Part shown: in pieces, positions 1-7,905 of the stretch
Numbering within the stretch: the stretch's first letter is position 1
How the letters are laid out: each line of letters begins with the position of its first letter
Assembly: GCF_024734895.1 (NCBI RefSeq)
Contig: NZ_CP091430.1
Location: 3,490,501 to 3,554,500, forward strand
Direction: 5' to 3'
Origin: Paenibacillus spongiae
GTDB taxonomy: Bacteria; Bacillota; Bacilli; Paenibacillales; Paenibacillaceae
Length of the DNA stretch: 64,000 bases
Made by a program: the position numbers and the translations under genes
Notes under the pieces: model-generated
The model's database searches: none
Seen by the model: only the letters and a program-made list of their open reading frames with translations
Told to the model about the DNA's origin: nothing

Positions 1-525
1 GATGTCGACAGCAAGGTCGATCCGTTCGTCGCCGGCAAAGTGGTTATGTCCATCGGCGGTGCGTGGAATTTCCCGGTATACCGGGAAATACAAAATTTCG
101 AATGGGATGTCGCGCCGATGCCGACCAAAGACGGCAAGTCCAAGACGTATGCGGGACCGGATATGATGAGCGTGACGAAGGACAGCAAGAACAAGGAAGC
201 GGCCTGGAAGTTTGTCGAATTTGCTGTCTACAATCAGAAAGCCCAGGAGCTGTTAAGAACAACCGGACTTCCGATGTTGAAGGAAGATTTTGCCAACAGC
301 GCTCTTATTGATGAATTTGCCGCTCAAAAGCCTGCGCATTTTAAGGTGTTCCTGGATGGCGCTGTAAACAACGGGATCGGATATGCGTTTACGAAGAAGT
401 ATTTCGAGACTGGCAAGCTGTTTGGCGATTCCGACGTGAAAATAATGCAGAGCCCGAATTCCGACATCAAGAAGGAGCTTGAAAGTCTTCATGTGCTCGT
501 CAACAAAGAATTCGAGAAACAGTAA
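1..525 (+). CDS. Sugar ABC transporter substrate-binding protein, C-terminal part
   Basis: The reading frame is open from the first base of the window, so the N-terminus, signal peptide and lipobox lie upstream. The visible 174 residues have the C-terminal features of family 1 (CUT1) extracellular solute-binding proteins: a GGAWNFPVY stretch, a block of the type 'APMPTKDGKSKTYAGPD', and 'NKEAAWKFVEF', where helices of the second lobe close over the sugar. It is followed by two permease genes in the same direction, giving the usual binding protein-permease-permease order. An intercistronic hairpin separates it from the permeases, which commonly lets binding protein be made in excess. The substrate cannot be read from the sequence. 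Family call is secure; sugar specificity is unknown. Confidence 0.9.
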   Translation, partial: DVDSKVDPFVAGKVVMSIGGAWNFPVYREIQNFEWDVAPMPTKDGKSKTYAGPDMMSVTKDSKNKEAAWKFVEFAVYNQKAQELLRTTGLPMLKEDFANSALIDEFAAQKPAHFKVFLDGAVNNGIGYAFTKKYFETGKLFGDSDVKIMQSPNSDIKKELESLHVLVNKEFEKQ

Positions 526-533
526 CGAATACA

Positions 534-562
534 GGGGGATAGTTCTCGACAAACTATCCCCC
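534..562 (+). terminator. Intercistronic hairpin between binding protein and permeases
   Basis: An 11-bp perfect stem (534-544 with 552-562, GGGGGATAGTT/AACTATCCCCC) with a 7-base loop lies between the binding-protein stop and the first permease. No T-run follows, so it is more likely a partial attenuator or an mRNA-stabilising 3' structure than a full terminator. Its place matches the known arrangement in sugar ABC operons where the binding protein is made in excess of the permeases. Confidence 0.65.
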
Positions 563-581
563 ATTTAAGGCGGTGAATCGG

Positions 582-1490
582 ATGCGCGACGATCAAGCGC
601 GGGAGCTCCCGCGAAAACCTGCGAAGAAAAAGCTGATGGGCCAAGACGCGTTATGGGCTTTCGTTCTGTTGATCCCTTTGGTTGTGGGCATTGGGTTGAT
701 TTATTTTTCGGCGGTATTCGGATTTGCGATGAGCTTTACCAGCTGGGATATTGTGCGTAAGGCACAATGGATCGGATTGGACAACTACAAGACGCTCGCA
801 TACGATGGCCTCGTCTGGAAAGCCATGTACAATACGTTGATTTTCCTGGTCATATCCATCCCTGCCAAACTCATTATCAGCTTTGCGCTGGCCATTTTGT
901 TAAATCAGAAATTAAAAGGCATCAAGCTGTTCAGGCTCATTTACTTTTTTCCTACCGCCTGCTCGGTCGTGGCCATCGCGCTTGTCTGGGGATACCTGTA
1001 TGGTACCGACGGTTTTCTGAATACGCTTCTGCAGGATATCGGGCTTCCCAAGGTGTATTGGATGGATGAACACAATGCGATGGGCTCGATCGCGATCATG
1101 GGCGTGTGGGGCAGCATGGGGTTTATTGCTTTGCTCTTCCTTGCGGGACTGCAGAACGTTCCGACGGAATACTATGAAGCAAGCCGGGTTGACGGGGCGT
1201 CCAGATGGCAGCAGCTATGGAATATTACGATCCCTCTGATCACCCCGACGACCTTCTTTATTCTGATTACGCAAGTCATCGGCGCCTTCCAGATGTTCGG
1301 AGAGGTGTACTTGCTGTCGGGTCCGCTCGATTCGACGCTGACCATCGTTCAGTATATCTTCAACGAAGCGTTTCAGGGCTTCCGGATGGGCTATGCCTCG
1401 GCTTTATCCTACTTGCTGATTCTGATCATCTTCATCATTACGGTCATCCAATTGAGGCTGCAGAAGAAATGGGTGCATTATGATCTGTAA
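582..1490 (+). CDS. CUT1 sugar ABC transporter permease (MalF/UgpA type)
   Basis: Integral membrane permease subunit of about 302 residues. Hydrophobic segments include 'ALWAFVLLIPLVVGIGLIYF' near the N-terminus, and the cytoplasmic EAA loop that docks on the ATPase is visible as EASRVDGASRWQQLWNI. I start at the ATG at 582 rather than the in-frame GTG at 573: the near-perfect Shine-Dalgarno AAGGCGGTGA covers 567-576, so it would overlap the GTG but stands at proper spacing from the ATG. It forms one transport unit with the preceding binding protein and the following permease. No ATPase gene is present, so a shared MsiK/MalK-type ATPase encoded elsewhere is inferred. Confidence 0.92.
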   Translation: MRDDQARELPRKPAKKKLMGQDALWAFVLLIPLVVGIGLIYFSAVFGFAMSFTSWDIVRKAQWIGLDNYKTLAYDGLVWKAMYNTLIFLVISIPAKLIISFALAILLNQKLKGIKLFRLIYFFPTACSVVAIALVWGYLYGTDGFLNTLLQDIGLPKVYWMDEHNAMGSIAIMGVWGSMGFIALLFLAGLQNVPTEYYEASRVDGASRWQQLWNITIPLITPTTFFILITQVIGAFQMFGEVYLLSGPLDSTLTIVQYIFNEAFQGFRMGYASALSYLLILIIFIITVIQLRLQKKWVHYDL

Positions 1491-1508
1491 AGAGGGGAGG
1501 GGAATGTG

Positions 1509-2336
1509 ATGGAACATACGACCCAGCAGGCGATTAAATCGGTTCAATATATCATTTTGCTCGCACTGAGCGTTGTCATCTTATTTCCGTTTGCCTGGCT
1601 GCTGCTGTCGTCGTTCAAGGATAATTTTGAAATCATGTCGGGCAACCATCTCATTCCGAAAAATTGGACGTTTGACAATTACGTCAAGATCATGACCGAA
1701 ATTCCGATGTTGACCTTTTTCAAGAACAGCGCATTCATAGCGGTGATGGCGACGATCGGCGGAATATTTGCCAGCGCCATGTCGGCGTTCGTGTTTGCCA
1801 AGCTGCAGTTCAAAGGCCGCGACACGCTGTTCACGATGGTGCTTGTCGTCATGATGATTCCCGGAGTCGTAACGATGATCCCTCTGTTCATCATTATCAA
1901 GTCTGTCGGTCTGATGGACAGCTTGTGGGCGCTTATATTGCCGAATTGGACAGGGGCCGCATTCAGCGTATTTTTCTTGAGGCAGCATATGATGTCCATC
2001 CCTCACGATCTCTACGAGTCGGCCAAGATGGAGGGCTGCAGTCCGTTCCGGATTTTTATGACGATCTATCTTCCCCTTGTCAAATCGGCATTGGCGACGC
2101 TTGCCGTGCTTAATTTCATCGGCCATTGGAACGATCTGCTCGGACCGCTCATCTATTTGAATTCTCCGGAGAAAATGACGATCACTGTAGGCATTTCGTA
2201 CTTCCGCGGGCAGTATGTCACCGACTATCCGGTCGTACTGGCCGGCGTCTTCCTGAGTTTGATTCCGACCGTAGTGGTCTTTATGTTCTTACAGAAATAT
2301 TTGACAAAAGGCATGTTGATTAGCGGTCTGAAATAG
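1509..2336 (+). CDS. CUT1 sugar ABC transporter permease (MalG/UgpE type)
   Basis: Second membrane subunit of the importer, about 275 residues. It shows the MalG-type N-terminal helix 'VILFPFAWLLLSSFK', a long extracytoplasmic loop after it, and an EAA loop read as ESAKMEGCSPFRIFMTI. The C-terminus ends in the common 'KYLTKGMLISGLK' tail. The ATG at 1509 follows a strong AGAGGGGAGGGG ribosome site; a GTG one codon upstream is less well spaced. It lies 18 bases behind the first permease and is followed by a clear Rho-independent terminator, so it closes the operon. Confidence 0.92.
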   Translation: MEHTTQQAIKSVQYIILLALSVVILFPFAWLLLSSFKDNFEIMSGNHLIPKNWTFDNYVKIMTEIPMLTFFKNSAFIAVMATIGGIFASAMSAFVFAKLQFKGRDTLFTMVLVVMMIPGVVTMIPLFIIIKSVGLMDSLWALILPNWTGAAFSVFFLRQHMMSIPHDLYESAKMEGCSPFRIFMTIYLPLVKSALATLAVLNFIGHWNDLLGPLIYLNSPEKMTITVGISYFRGQYVTDYPVVLAGVFLSLIPTVVVFMFLQKYLTKGMLISGLK

Positions 2337-2361
2337 GATACGAATACATTGCATGTTTACG

Positions 2362-2391
2362 GAGGGAAAACGTATAGTTTTCCCTCTTTTT
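2362..2391 (+). terminator. Rho-independent terminator of the first sugar ABC operon
   Basis: A perfect 10-bp stem, GAGGGAAAAC (2362-2371) with GTTTTCCCTC (2377-2386), has a 5-base loop and is followed at once by five T. The group II intron remnant starts four bases behind the T-run. Confidence 0.9.
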
Positions 2392-2394
2392 CGT

Positions 2395-2606
2395 GTGCGC
2401 CACGCTTGGCGAATAACTAGGCGGTGAAAGTCCGCTGTGGGGTGACCAACCACTAGCCAAGAGCAAGGGTGTCCATCGCGAGGTGGAATCTGAAGGAAGC
2501 TGGAGGCAATATTCCGGCCCGAGGAATACGAACATCATCAGGCATAAGGCATGGGATGAGGTTGCACGACAAGACGAAGTCCATTGAGGGGCTAGCCGCC
2601 CCCTTC
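2395..2606 (+). mobile_element. Group II intron remnant, probably class C, lacking its reverse transcriptase
   Basis: The segment opens with the group II 5' boundary GTGCG. It then shows landmark domain I sequences known from bacterial introns: 'AACTAGGCGGTGAAAGTCC', 'GTGTCCATCGCGAGGTGGAA', 'TCTGAAGGAAGC' and, further on, 'GAAGTCC'. After about 190 bases it passes into a GGGGC/GCCCC hairpin followed by CTTCTACTCGA, resembling the domain VI end of class C introns. Domain IV with the reverse-transcriptase gene and domain V are missing. Class C introns are known to insert just behind terminator hairpins, exactly the position here. Presence of domain I is seen directly; that the 3' end is domain VI is inference. 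The remnant cannot splice by itself. Confidence 0.75.
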
Positions 2607-2640
2607 TACTCGAAAATATCAGGTAATTAATTCCCCTCTG

Positions 2641-3486
2641 TCATATACGTTGAAACGTCTTTCGAAACACGGAAGGCCGCACGCCGGTTTTCGTCTGAAA
2701 CAAGTTGGAGAAGTAATGCGCATCCGAATACCCGAGCCGGTCTGCAATTTGATCGATGGTTAGGCTGGTTTCCATCAGCATCATTTTGGCCGACTCTATT
2801 TTTTTATCGAGTAAATAGCTGTAAATCGTCGTGCCCATTTCTTTCTTGAAATTGCGGTTGAGCTGTTTGCTGGAGCATCCGAGCTCTGCCGCAAGCTGCT
2901 CCATGTAGAACGGCTTCAACACCTGATTATCGATATACACCTTGATTTTCTGTACGGGAAGCGATAACAGCTCCTGTCGTTTCCGCATGATTTGCGATAA
3001 TTGAACGACGATTTGCATGAAAATGATTTGCAGTTCGCTGCTCATATCCTCGATGGTTTTCGTCTCCGCCCATTCAATTCCTTGTTTAAAGTGATGACCG
3101 ACCGTGGCGTCGGATACGACGACAGTCGATAACAGCCGGTACGCCTCCAGAACTTTGAGCGCCCAGCTTCCTTCGATATTGTACCAAATGTAGGTCCATG
3201 GTTCGGCTTGCGCGGGATCGGCCGTCACTTCATGATAGCTGCCGCTGCGGAGAATAAATACATCCCCTTGCTTCGGCTGATAGGAGCTATTATCGACACG
3301 TACATTTCCTTGTCCGGCCAGCACATACGCAAGCACCGTCAGTTGGGCGGATATTCTTTCGTTACGGTAAGTGGGCAGGCAATGGTTGATGCCAATGAAT
3401 GGAATGTTGATCGGATGGTCTGCGTCTACCTTCGGAAAGTGATAGATCGGTCCGTATTTGTCCATTATGCTCACCTTATCTGTCAT
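2641..3486 (-). CDS. AraC family transcriptional regulator with N-terminal cupin sensor
   Basis: A protein of about 281 residues. The N-terminal half looks like an AraC-type cupin sugar sensor ('YQPKQGDVFILRSGSYHEV'). The C-terminal hundred residues carry two helix-turn-helix motifs: 'MEQLAAELGCSSKQLNRNFKK' region and 'LTIDQIADRLGYSDAHYFSN', ending in the family signature FQTKTGVRPSVFRK. Possible starts are ATG 3486, ATG 3465 (with a good AAGGTGA site) and TTG 3495; I chose 3486 for the AGAGGG about ten bases upstream. It is transcribed away from the sulfatase and points toward the ABC operon. Two direct repeats just before the sulfatase promoter are its likely targets. It probably activates the sulfatase and perhaps the importer in response to a sugar. 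Confidence 0.93.
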   Translation of the reverse strand: MTDKVSIMDKYGPIYHFPKVDADHPINIPFIGINHCLPTYRNERISAQLTVLAYVLAGQGNVRVDNSSYQPKQGDVFILRSGSYHEVTADPAQAEPWTYIWYNIEGSWALKVLEAYRLLSTVVVSDATVGHHFKQGIEWAETKTIEDMSSELQIIFMQIVVQLSQIMRKRQELLSLPVQKIKVYIDNQVLKPFYMEQLAAELGCSSKQLNRNFKKEMGTTIYSYLLDKKIESAKMMLMETSLTIDQIADRLGYSDAHYFSNLFQTKTGVRPSVFRKTFQRI

Positions 3487-3589
3487 AGTATGCAATCCCT
3501 CTGGCCTTAGCAGGCAGGAGAATGGCTCATGATCATTGTATCACGTTTATACTGCCGGAATAGGTGTATCGCCTAACAGATTAATTGAT

Positions 3590-3620
3590 GTCCGAAATCC
3601 TCACCAAATGGTCCGGAATC
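3590..3620 (+). promoter_or_regulatory. Tandem AraC-type operator and sulfatase promoter region
   Basis: Two near-identical direct repeats, GTCCGAAATC at 3590-3599 and GTCCGGAATC at 3611-3620, are spaced 21 bp start to start, two helical turns. This is how AraC-family proteins usually bind. A good -10 candidate TATGAT lies at 3649-3654; the matching -35 position (about 3626) is weak, as expected for an activator-dependent promoter. Assignment to the neighbouring AraC protein is inference. Confidence 0.55.
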
Positions 3621-3695
3621 TCCATTCATTTCATAACCCTTCTATAAGTATGATCTTCCTATCAAGCTATCGAATCGAACGAGGAGGGCTCCCTT

Positions 3696-5123
3696 ATGGA
3701 ACAAAGTAAGAATGGCGGTAAGCCTAATTTGATTTACGTATTTGCGGATCAACTCCGTCTGTCATCCTGCGGCTTCGCCGGAGACGAGATTGCAATGACA
3801 CCGAATATCGACAAACTGGCCGGCGAGAGCATGAACTATACGAATGCGATATCCGGACATCCTGTCTGCGCGCCGTACCGTGCTTCTTTATTTACCGGCA
3901 AATATACGACAAGTACCGGTATGGTCATTAATGAAATCCGCATGAATCCGAATCATCGCAGCTTCGCTAACGTTCTGCAGGGGCATGGCTATGATACATC
4001 CTATATCGGGAAATGGCATCTTTGGGCGAATGAGCTGGGGAACCATTACGACCCGCGCAATTCCTATGTGCCTCCGGGCAGCCATCGGCTTGGATTTGAC
4101 GGGTTTTGGGCCGGTTATAATTTCCATCACGAATACTATAACATGTACTATCATACCGATAGCCCGGAGAAAATCGTCATCGAAGGCTATGAGCCGGACG
4201 GTCAGACGGACCTCGCCATAGGGCAGTTGGAACAAAAGACAGCCGCGGGAAAACCGTTTGCGTTGTTTCTATCGTACGGTACGCCGCATGATCCTTGGGA
4301 TCCGAATAACGTCCCGCCGGAGTATTATGATAAGTTCAAGAATACCGACTTTACGCTTCCGCCCAATTATTTAGAAACGAACGATCCTTATGCGGACGAT
4401 TGGGCGAAGTTAACTCCCGATATGAGAGAGCGCATTCCCGAATGGCTCCGCGTTTATTATGCCATGACAGCCAACTTGGACTGGAATGTAGGGAGGCTCT
4501 TACATGCTGTGCATGAGCTTGGAATTAGCGACAATACGATTTTTGTATTCACGTCCGATCATGGCGAAATGTTCGGCGCGCATGGAAGAGGGGGGAAAAA
4601 CATATTTTACGAGGAAGCCGTTCGCGTTCCGTTCCTCATTCGCTGGCCGCACAAGATTCGGCAGAGCGCAACGACGGATGTATGTCTCAATACATGCGAT
4701 ATTATGCCTACGCTGCTGTCCTTGATGGGGATGCCTGTGCCAAGCGAGGTTGAAGGGAGCGATTTGAGCTTTGCGGCGCTTGGAGAAGACGGACAAGAGC
4801 CCGAAGCTGCATTCCTGCAAGGGACGGGCGCTACTGCAGCTTGGTCGGATGGTCATGAATGGAGGGCTTTAAGAAGCAAGCGATATACGTACGCGATTTA
4901 CCGGATCGACCGTAAAGAACTACTGTTCGATAACAAAGCCGATCCGTTTCAATTGAATAATTTAGCCGAAAATGACGCATACCGGGACGTTCTTGACCGT
5001 TTCCGTGATATGCTCGAACATAAAATGAAGCAGCATGGGGATACGTTCGAAAGCTGCTCCTGGTACAGGGATCATTGGACGGAGGACAGGAAGATTGTTA
5101 GGACGGCCACGATCCATAGTTGA
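3696..5123 (+). CDS. Type I sulfatase (Cys-type), sulfated glycan degradation
   Basis: A protein of 475 residues of the alkaline phosphatase/sulfatase superfamily, hydrolysing sulfate esters. The N-terminus has the metal-binding start 'NLIYVFADQLRLSSCG', and the sulfatase signature is C58-A-P-Y-R62 (CxPxR), whose Cys must be oxidised to formylglycine by a maturase. 'FTSDHGEMFGAHG' supplies the second set of metal ligands. No signal peptide is visible, so it would act in the cytoplasm on imported sulfated oligosaccharides. The ATG follows GAGGAGGG at good spacing. The gene is divergent from the AraC regulator and carries tandem operator repeats upstream. A second sulfatase lies at 52551-53951; no maturase gene is in the window. 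Confidence 0.92.
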   Translation: MEQSKNGGKPNLIYVFADQLRLSSCGFAGDEIAMTPNIDKLAGESMNYTNAISGHPVCAPYRASLFTGKYTTSTGMVINEIRMNPNHRSFANVLQGHGYDTSYIGKWHLWANELGNHYDPRNSYVPPGSHRLGFDGFWAGYNFHHEYYNMYYHTDSPEKIVIEGYEPDGQTDLAIGQLEQKTAAGKPFALFLSYGTPHDPWDPNNVPPEYYDKFKNTDFTLPPNYLETNDPYADDWAKLTPDMRERIPEWLRVYYAMTANLDWNVGRLLHAVHELGISDNTIFVFTSDHGEMFGAHGRGGKNIFYEEAVRVPFLIRWPHKIRQSATTDVCLNTCDIMPTLLSLMGMPVPSEVEGSDLSFAALGEDGQEPEAAFLQGTGATAAWSDGHEWRALRSKRYTYAIYRIDRKELLFDNKADPFQLNNLAENDAYRDVLDRFRDMLEHKMKQHGDTFESCSWYRDHWTEDRKIVRTATIHS

Positions 5124-5195
5124 TGTTTATACCGAATGTTCTAAGGATGGCGGTTAATTTATGTGTAGGTCGCGGACCTATGAAGGCGAGTAGTA

Positions 5196-5217
5196 GGGGG
5201 CTTGTCGCCCCCTTCTT
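5196..5217 (+). terminator. Terminator behind the sulfatase
   Basis: Stem GGGGGC (5196-5201) with GCCCCC (5207-5212), five-base loop, followed by TTCTT. It resembles the GGGGC/GCCCC hairpin at the end of the intron remnant near 2590. Short tail, hence moderate confidence. Confidence 0.6.
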
Positions 5218-5256
5218 GCCGGATGTTAAGCCTGCATGCAATTCCGGTTATACGGT

Positions 5257-5415
5257 CTATTCTTCATTATGATTCATGTCCATCTGCTCATGATTCATGT
5301 TGTTCATATTATTCGAGTTGCTGTTCTTATTGTCAGACTCCGAGTTGCATCCGCTTGCAAACACAACAGTCAACGACAAGACGCCAAGGATAGCCATGCG
5401 TTGAATCGTTCTCAT
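5257..5415 (-). CDS. 52-residue Asn/Met/His-rich lipoprotein
   Basis: A short gene with a strong GGGGGTGA ribosome site eight bases before the ATG at 5415. The protein begins MRTIQRMAILGVLSLTVV and reaches a lipobox FASGC with the lipidated Cys at position 23. The remaining 29 residues are nearly all Asn, Ser, Met, His, Glu and Asp, with repeated 'NNMNNMNHEQMDMNHN' patterns. Such Met/His-rich, disordered tails often bind copper or silver; a metal-holding role at the outer membrane face is inference. No family is recognised. It sits alone on this strand between the sulfatase and the first VOC gene. Confidence 0.7.
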   Translation of the reverse strand: MRTIQRMAILGVLSLTVVFASGCNSESDNKNSNSNNMNNMNHEQMDMNHNEE

Positions 5416-5666
5416 TATAATACTCACCCCCTATGATGATGATTCAATAAGATACTATGATATGTGGTTGATGATGGCAAGACAATTGAAGACGTCCCTC
5501 CTAATCACAGCACAGCCATGATGTGAATTGGAGGTTTATTTTGTATGCATGAAACGGAGGCTCTAGACCATAGAAAGTTCCTCTTGACAATTCGCCTATA
5601 TATTTCCATTCTAATTATGAAAGATGGAACTTATAGGTGAAAACCAAATAAAATGGAGGAATGATG

Positions 5667-6131
5667 ATGTCGGATCTGGTCATGGGGACTCTCGAGGGGT
5701 TTCCATCAAGTCGCGAGAAAGCAATGATTAATAAATTATTGATCGTTGAAGTGCCCGTGTCCAGTATGAAGCGGGCGATTGAGTTTTATGCAGGACAACT
5801 TGGTTTCTTTATTGATCTCAAGAAGAATCCTCCGTCAATCTGGGAAGACAGCAGGGAGGTCTTCATGTACCCAGCCGAAGGCATCAAAATCATGCTTTGG
5901 CAAACCGAAGGGACCGAACGTTTGGGATTCACGCGAGATGGGAAGCCGCATCACTTCCTAATCCTGGAGATCGTCGAATCCGCAGAGGTCGTGCGAAATA
6001 AACTGATGGAGAACGGCGTAAAGGTCGGAGAAATTTCAGGGGAGATTGCAGACATGGGCGGATGCGGTAGAGCATTCGATGTTTGGGACCCGGATGGCAA
6101 TATTCTGCGGCTTTGTTATCGGCCTAGTTAA
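5667..6131 (+). CDS. VOC family protein (glyoxalase/bleomycin resistance fold)
   Basis: A single VOC module of about 130 residues after a roughly 19-residue N-terminal extension. The first beta-alpha half is 'LLIVEVPVSSMKRAIEFYAG' and the second ends in 'AFDVWDPDGNILRLCY', the usual DPDGN turn. The usual metal ligands (His at the first strand, Glu at the last) are not evident, suggesting a binding protein or an enzyme without canonical metal site. Three ATGs stand in a row at 5661, 5664 and 5667; GGAGGA ends at 5660, so the third has the best spacing. It is the first of four VOC genes in 4 kb. Substrate unknown. Confidence 0.88.
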   Translation: MSDLVMGTLEGFPSSREKAMINKLLIVEVPVSSMKRAIEFYAGQLGFFIDLKKNPPSIWEDSREVFMYPAEGIKIMLWQTEGTERLGFTRDGKPHHFLILEIVESAEVVRNKLMENGVKVGEISGEIADMGGCGRAFDVWDPDGNILRLCYRPS

Positions 6132-6143
6132 TATCAGATAGGA

Positions 6144-6170
6144 GCAGGCGCCGCGGCAGCCTGCTTTTTT
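6144..6170 (+). terminator. Terminator behind the first VOC gene
   Basis: Stem GCAGGC (6144-6149) with GCCTGC (6159-6164), a nine-base loop and six T. It ends the first VOC gene 13 bases after the stop codon. Confidence 0.85.
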
Positions 6171-6475
6171 ATGGCGATAAGGCAGTTATCAGGTGCAATT
6201 TGTACTTCTCAATCGAACATTTGTTTGGTAGAATAAAAGGGAAATCTTTACACATATAGCGGAACTAATTGTTAGATGAGGAACGAATGAGGTCATGGAT
6301 GATGGCGGAGTCCGAAGTTCTATAATGAAACATTGCAGCATGTCAGAATTTTAGCACCTGATGGCATCATACATATGCAGGCCAAATATTGAAGAGGAGG
6401 GTTCGAACGGATTTCAGCGAAGCGAATGAATGGATATGAAGCGACAGTTTCTACTCGAAAGGATGAGAAACAATA
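6171..6475. other. Intergenic stretch with a possible short coding relic
   Basis: No complete gene is visible. On the plus strand, 6303-6392 is open for 29 codons and reads like a protein tail ('FYNETLQHVRILAPDGIIHM'), but it has no start codon or ribosome site. It may be the end of a deleted gene; I do not recognise the family. The last 20 bases hold a weak AAAGGATGAG ribosome site for the next VOC gene. Confidence 0.4.
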
Positions 6476-7357
6476 ATGAACATCGATATCCAATCAAATG
6501 TTCACAACACAGTCGAGACCGTGTGGAACAAGTCGAATCCTAATTTGATGAATCTCCTCTGCTTATATCTTCCCGCCAAAGATCCCTATGCAACAACAAA
6601 GTGGTATTGCGATGTCTTTGAGCTTGATCCTTCCGTTCTGGACAGAGGGAGCCCCGACGGCTTTGTCAATGGGAACCCGTATACGACTTATTCCATGTAT
6701 TACTTGCTCTCCCAAGATGAGCTCAAGCTCCACTTCGAGGCTAACGGATCTGTTCACACTTCGATCAGGCTGAAGGTCAATCATATAGACAACGTGTATC
6801 GAAATATGATGCAATCCGGTACTGAAATATTAACCGATGGTATTGTCAGAAGCGATGACGGTGATTGGATCCGTTTCAAGGATATAGATGGACGTCTATT
6901 GGAAGTTGTCCATACACAAATTAATTTACCAGAATCGGAACAATCGGTATCTCCGTCAACAATTCCATTGCTGTATGGACTCCAAAGACTTTCGTTACCG
7001 GCTAAGGATCCATACTTCACTTACAAGTGGTACTGCGATGTGTTTGGTTTTGAGCCTTCAATGAACGATACAGATGCGGATCTATGTGTGCTGGATCATC
7101 CGAATTTCGGGTATTCGCTTCATTTCCTGCGTTCGGACAATCAGCTTCAGCATCAATTTCACAATCGGGAAGGGTATAATCACACCTATCTTTTGCTCCA
7201 GGTTAAAGATATCGATCAGATATTCGCCAGCATGAAATCGCTAGGAGTCGAAATCGTGAACGATGCCATTAATGACCGTGGCGGATGCGGACAAGAAATT
7301 CGCTTCATCGATCCGGACGGGAGAACAATTGAGATTAATGATTACGGCACCAGATAA
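6476..7357 (+). CDS. Tandem VOC family protein with two duplicated modules
   Basis: A 293-residue protein made of two VOC modules that are clear internal duplicates: both begin with a PAKDPY-x-T-x-KWYCDVF motif (about residues 32-46 and 167-181). The first module ends in 'RFKDIDGRLLEVVH' and the second in 'IRFIDPDGRTIEIND', where the last Glu could be a metal ligand. Two fused modules can form the pseudo-symmetric cavity that single modules make as a dimer. The ribosome site is weak (AAAGGATGAG, about 13 bases away). Substrate unknown; small-molecule binding or antibiotic sequestration are family-based possibilities. Confidence 0.9.
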   Translation: MNIDIQSNVHNTVETVWNKSNPNLMNLLCLYLPAKDPYATTKWYCDVFELDPSVLDRGSPDGFVNGNPYTTYSMYYLLSQDELKLHFEANGSVHTSIRLKVNHIDNVYRNMMQSGTEILTDGIVRSDDGDWIRFKDIDGRLLEVVHTQINLPESEQSVSPSTIPLLYGLQRLSLPAKDPYFTYKWYCDVFGFEPSMNDTDADLCVLDHPNFGYSLHFLRSDNQLQHQFHNREGYNHTYLLLQVKDIDQIFASMKSLGVEIVNDAINDRGGCGQEIRFIDPDGRTIEINDYGTR

Positions 7358-7367
7358 ATAACTTACG

Positions 7368-7821
7368 ATGAATCGAGGATTAAAACACTGGCGAGAGCTA
7401 TACGCTCAAATACGCCATTTTCCCGAACTCGGCGAAAGAAGCCATGATCACGGCCTTCTTGGCGACGGCTGGGACAATTGTTATACATTATCCTCCACCG
7501 AGGCGGATGATTTCACTTACAGGCCAAGATATGTATCGTCCATGCAGCAGCGGCAGCGGTAGTGTTCAGAGCCGATTCCCGGGCAGAACATTGTTATTGT
7601 GCTTCTCTAGTTCCCGGCGGCTTCATAAAGCTTGGGACGCTAGATCATGTCATTGCAGAAACGAATGCCGATATCCAAAGAATACGGATTATTACGTAAA
7701 GGTGACTGCGATTAAGGATCATATCAGCATCTATCTTGACGGTAAGTTAATGATCGACGTCTGCGATAGCACGTATACAAGAGGATATATGGGCTTAAAT
7801 GTATTCTACGGGACAGCGTAA
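7368..7821 (+). pseudogene. Frameshifted relic of a CBM66-like carbohydrate-binding module
   Basis: Reading three frames in turn gives one continuous protein-like sequence. It starts with 'DGWDNCYTLSSTEADDFTY', continues in another frame with 'VFRADSRAEH' and 'SLVPGGFIKLGTLDHVIAET', and ends with 'YYVKVTAIKDHISIYLDGK' and 'DSTYTRGYMGLNVFYGTA' before a stop. This order matches the beta-sandwich module found at the C-terminus of levanases and related fructan or glycan hydrolases (CBM66 type). At least two frameshifts separate the pieces and no catalytic domain is present, so this is the tail of a lost glycoside hydrolase. Confidence 0.7.
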
Positions 7822-7905
7822 TTTCAACAAGTAATCTATCAAAGTGTATAGATGATTTTGCTTCACAAATGGTATCGAAATTATCATTTAGGGAGGTAAT
7901 GAAAC

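Noticed and set aside
5584..5650. Sigma-A promoter before the first VOC gene based on TTGACA at 5584
   Set aside because: No acceptable -10 stands at 16-18 bp; the AT-rich sequence allows several weak choices.
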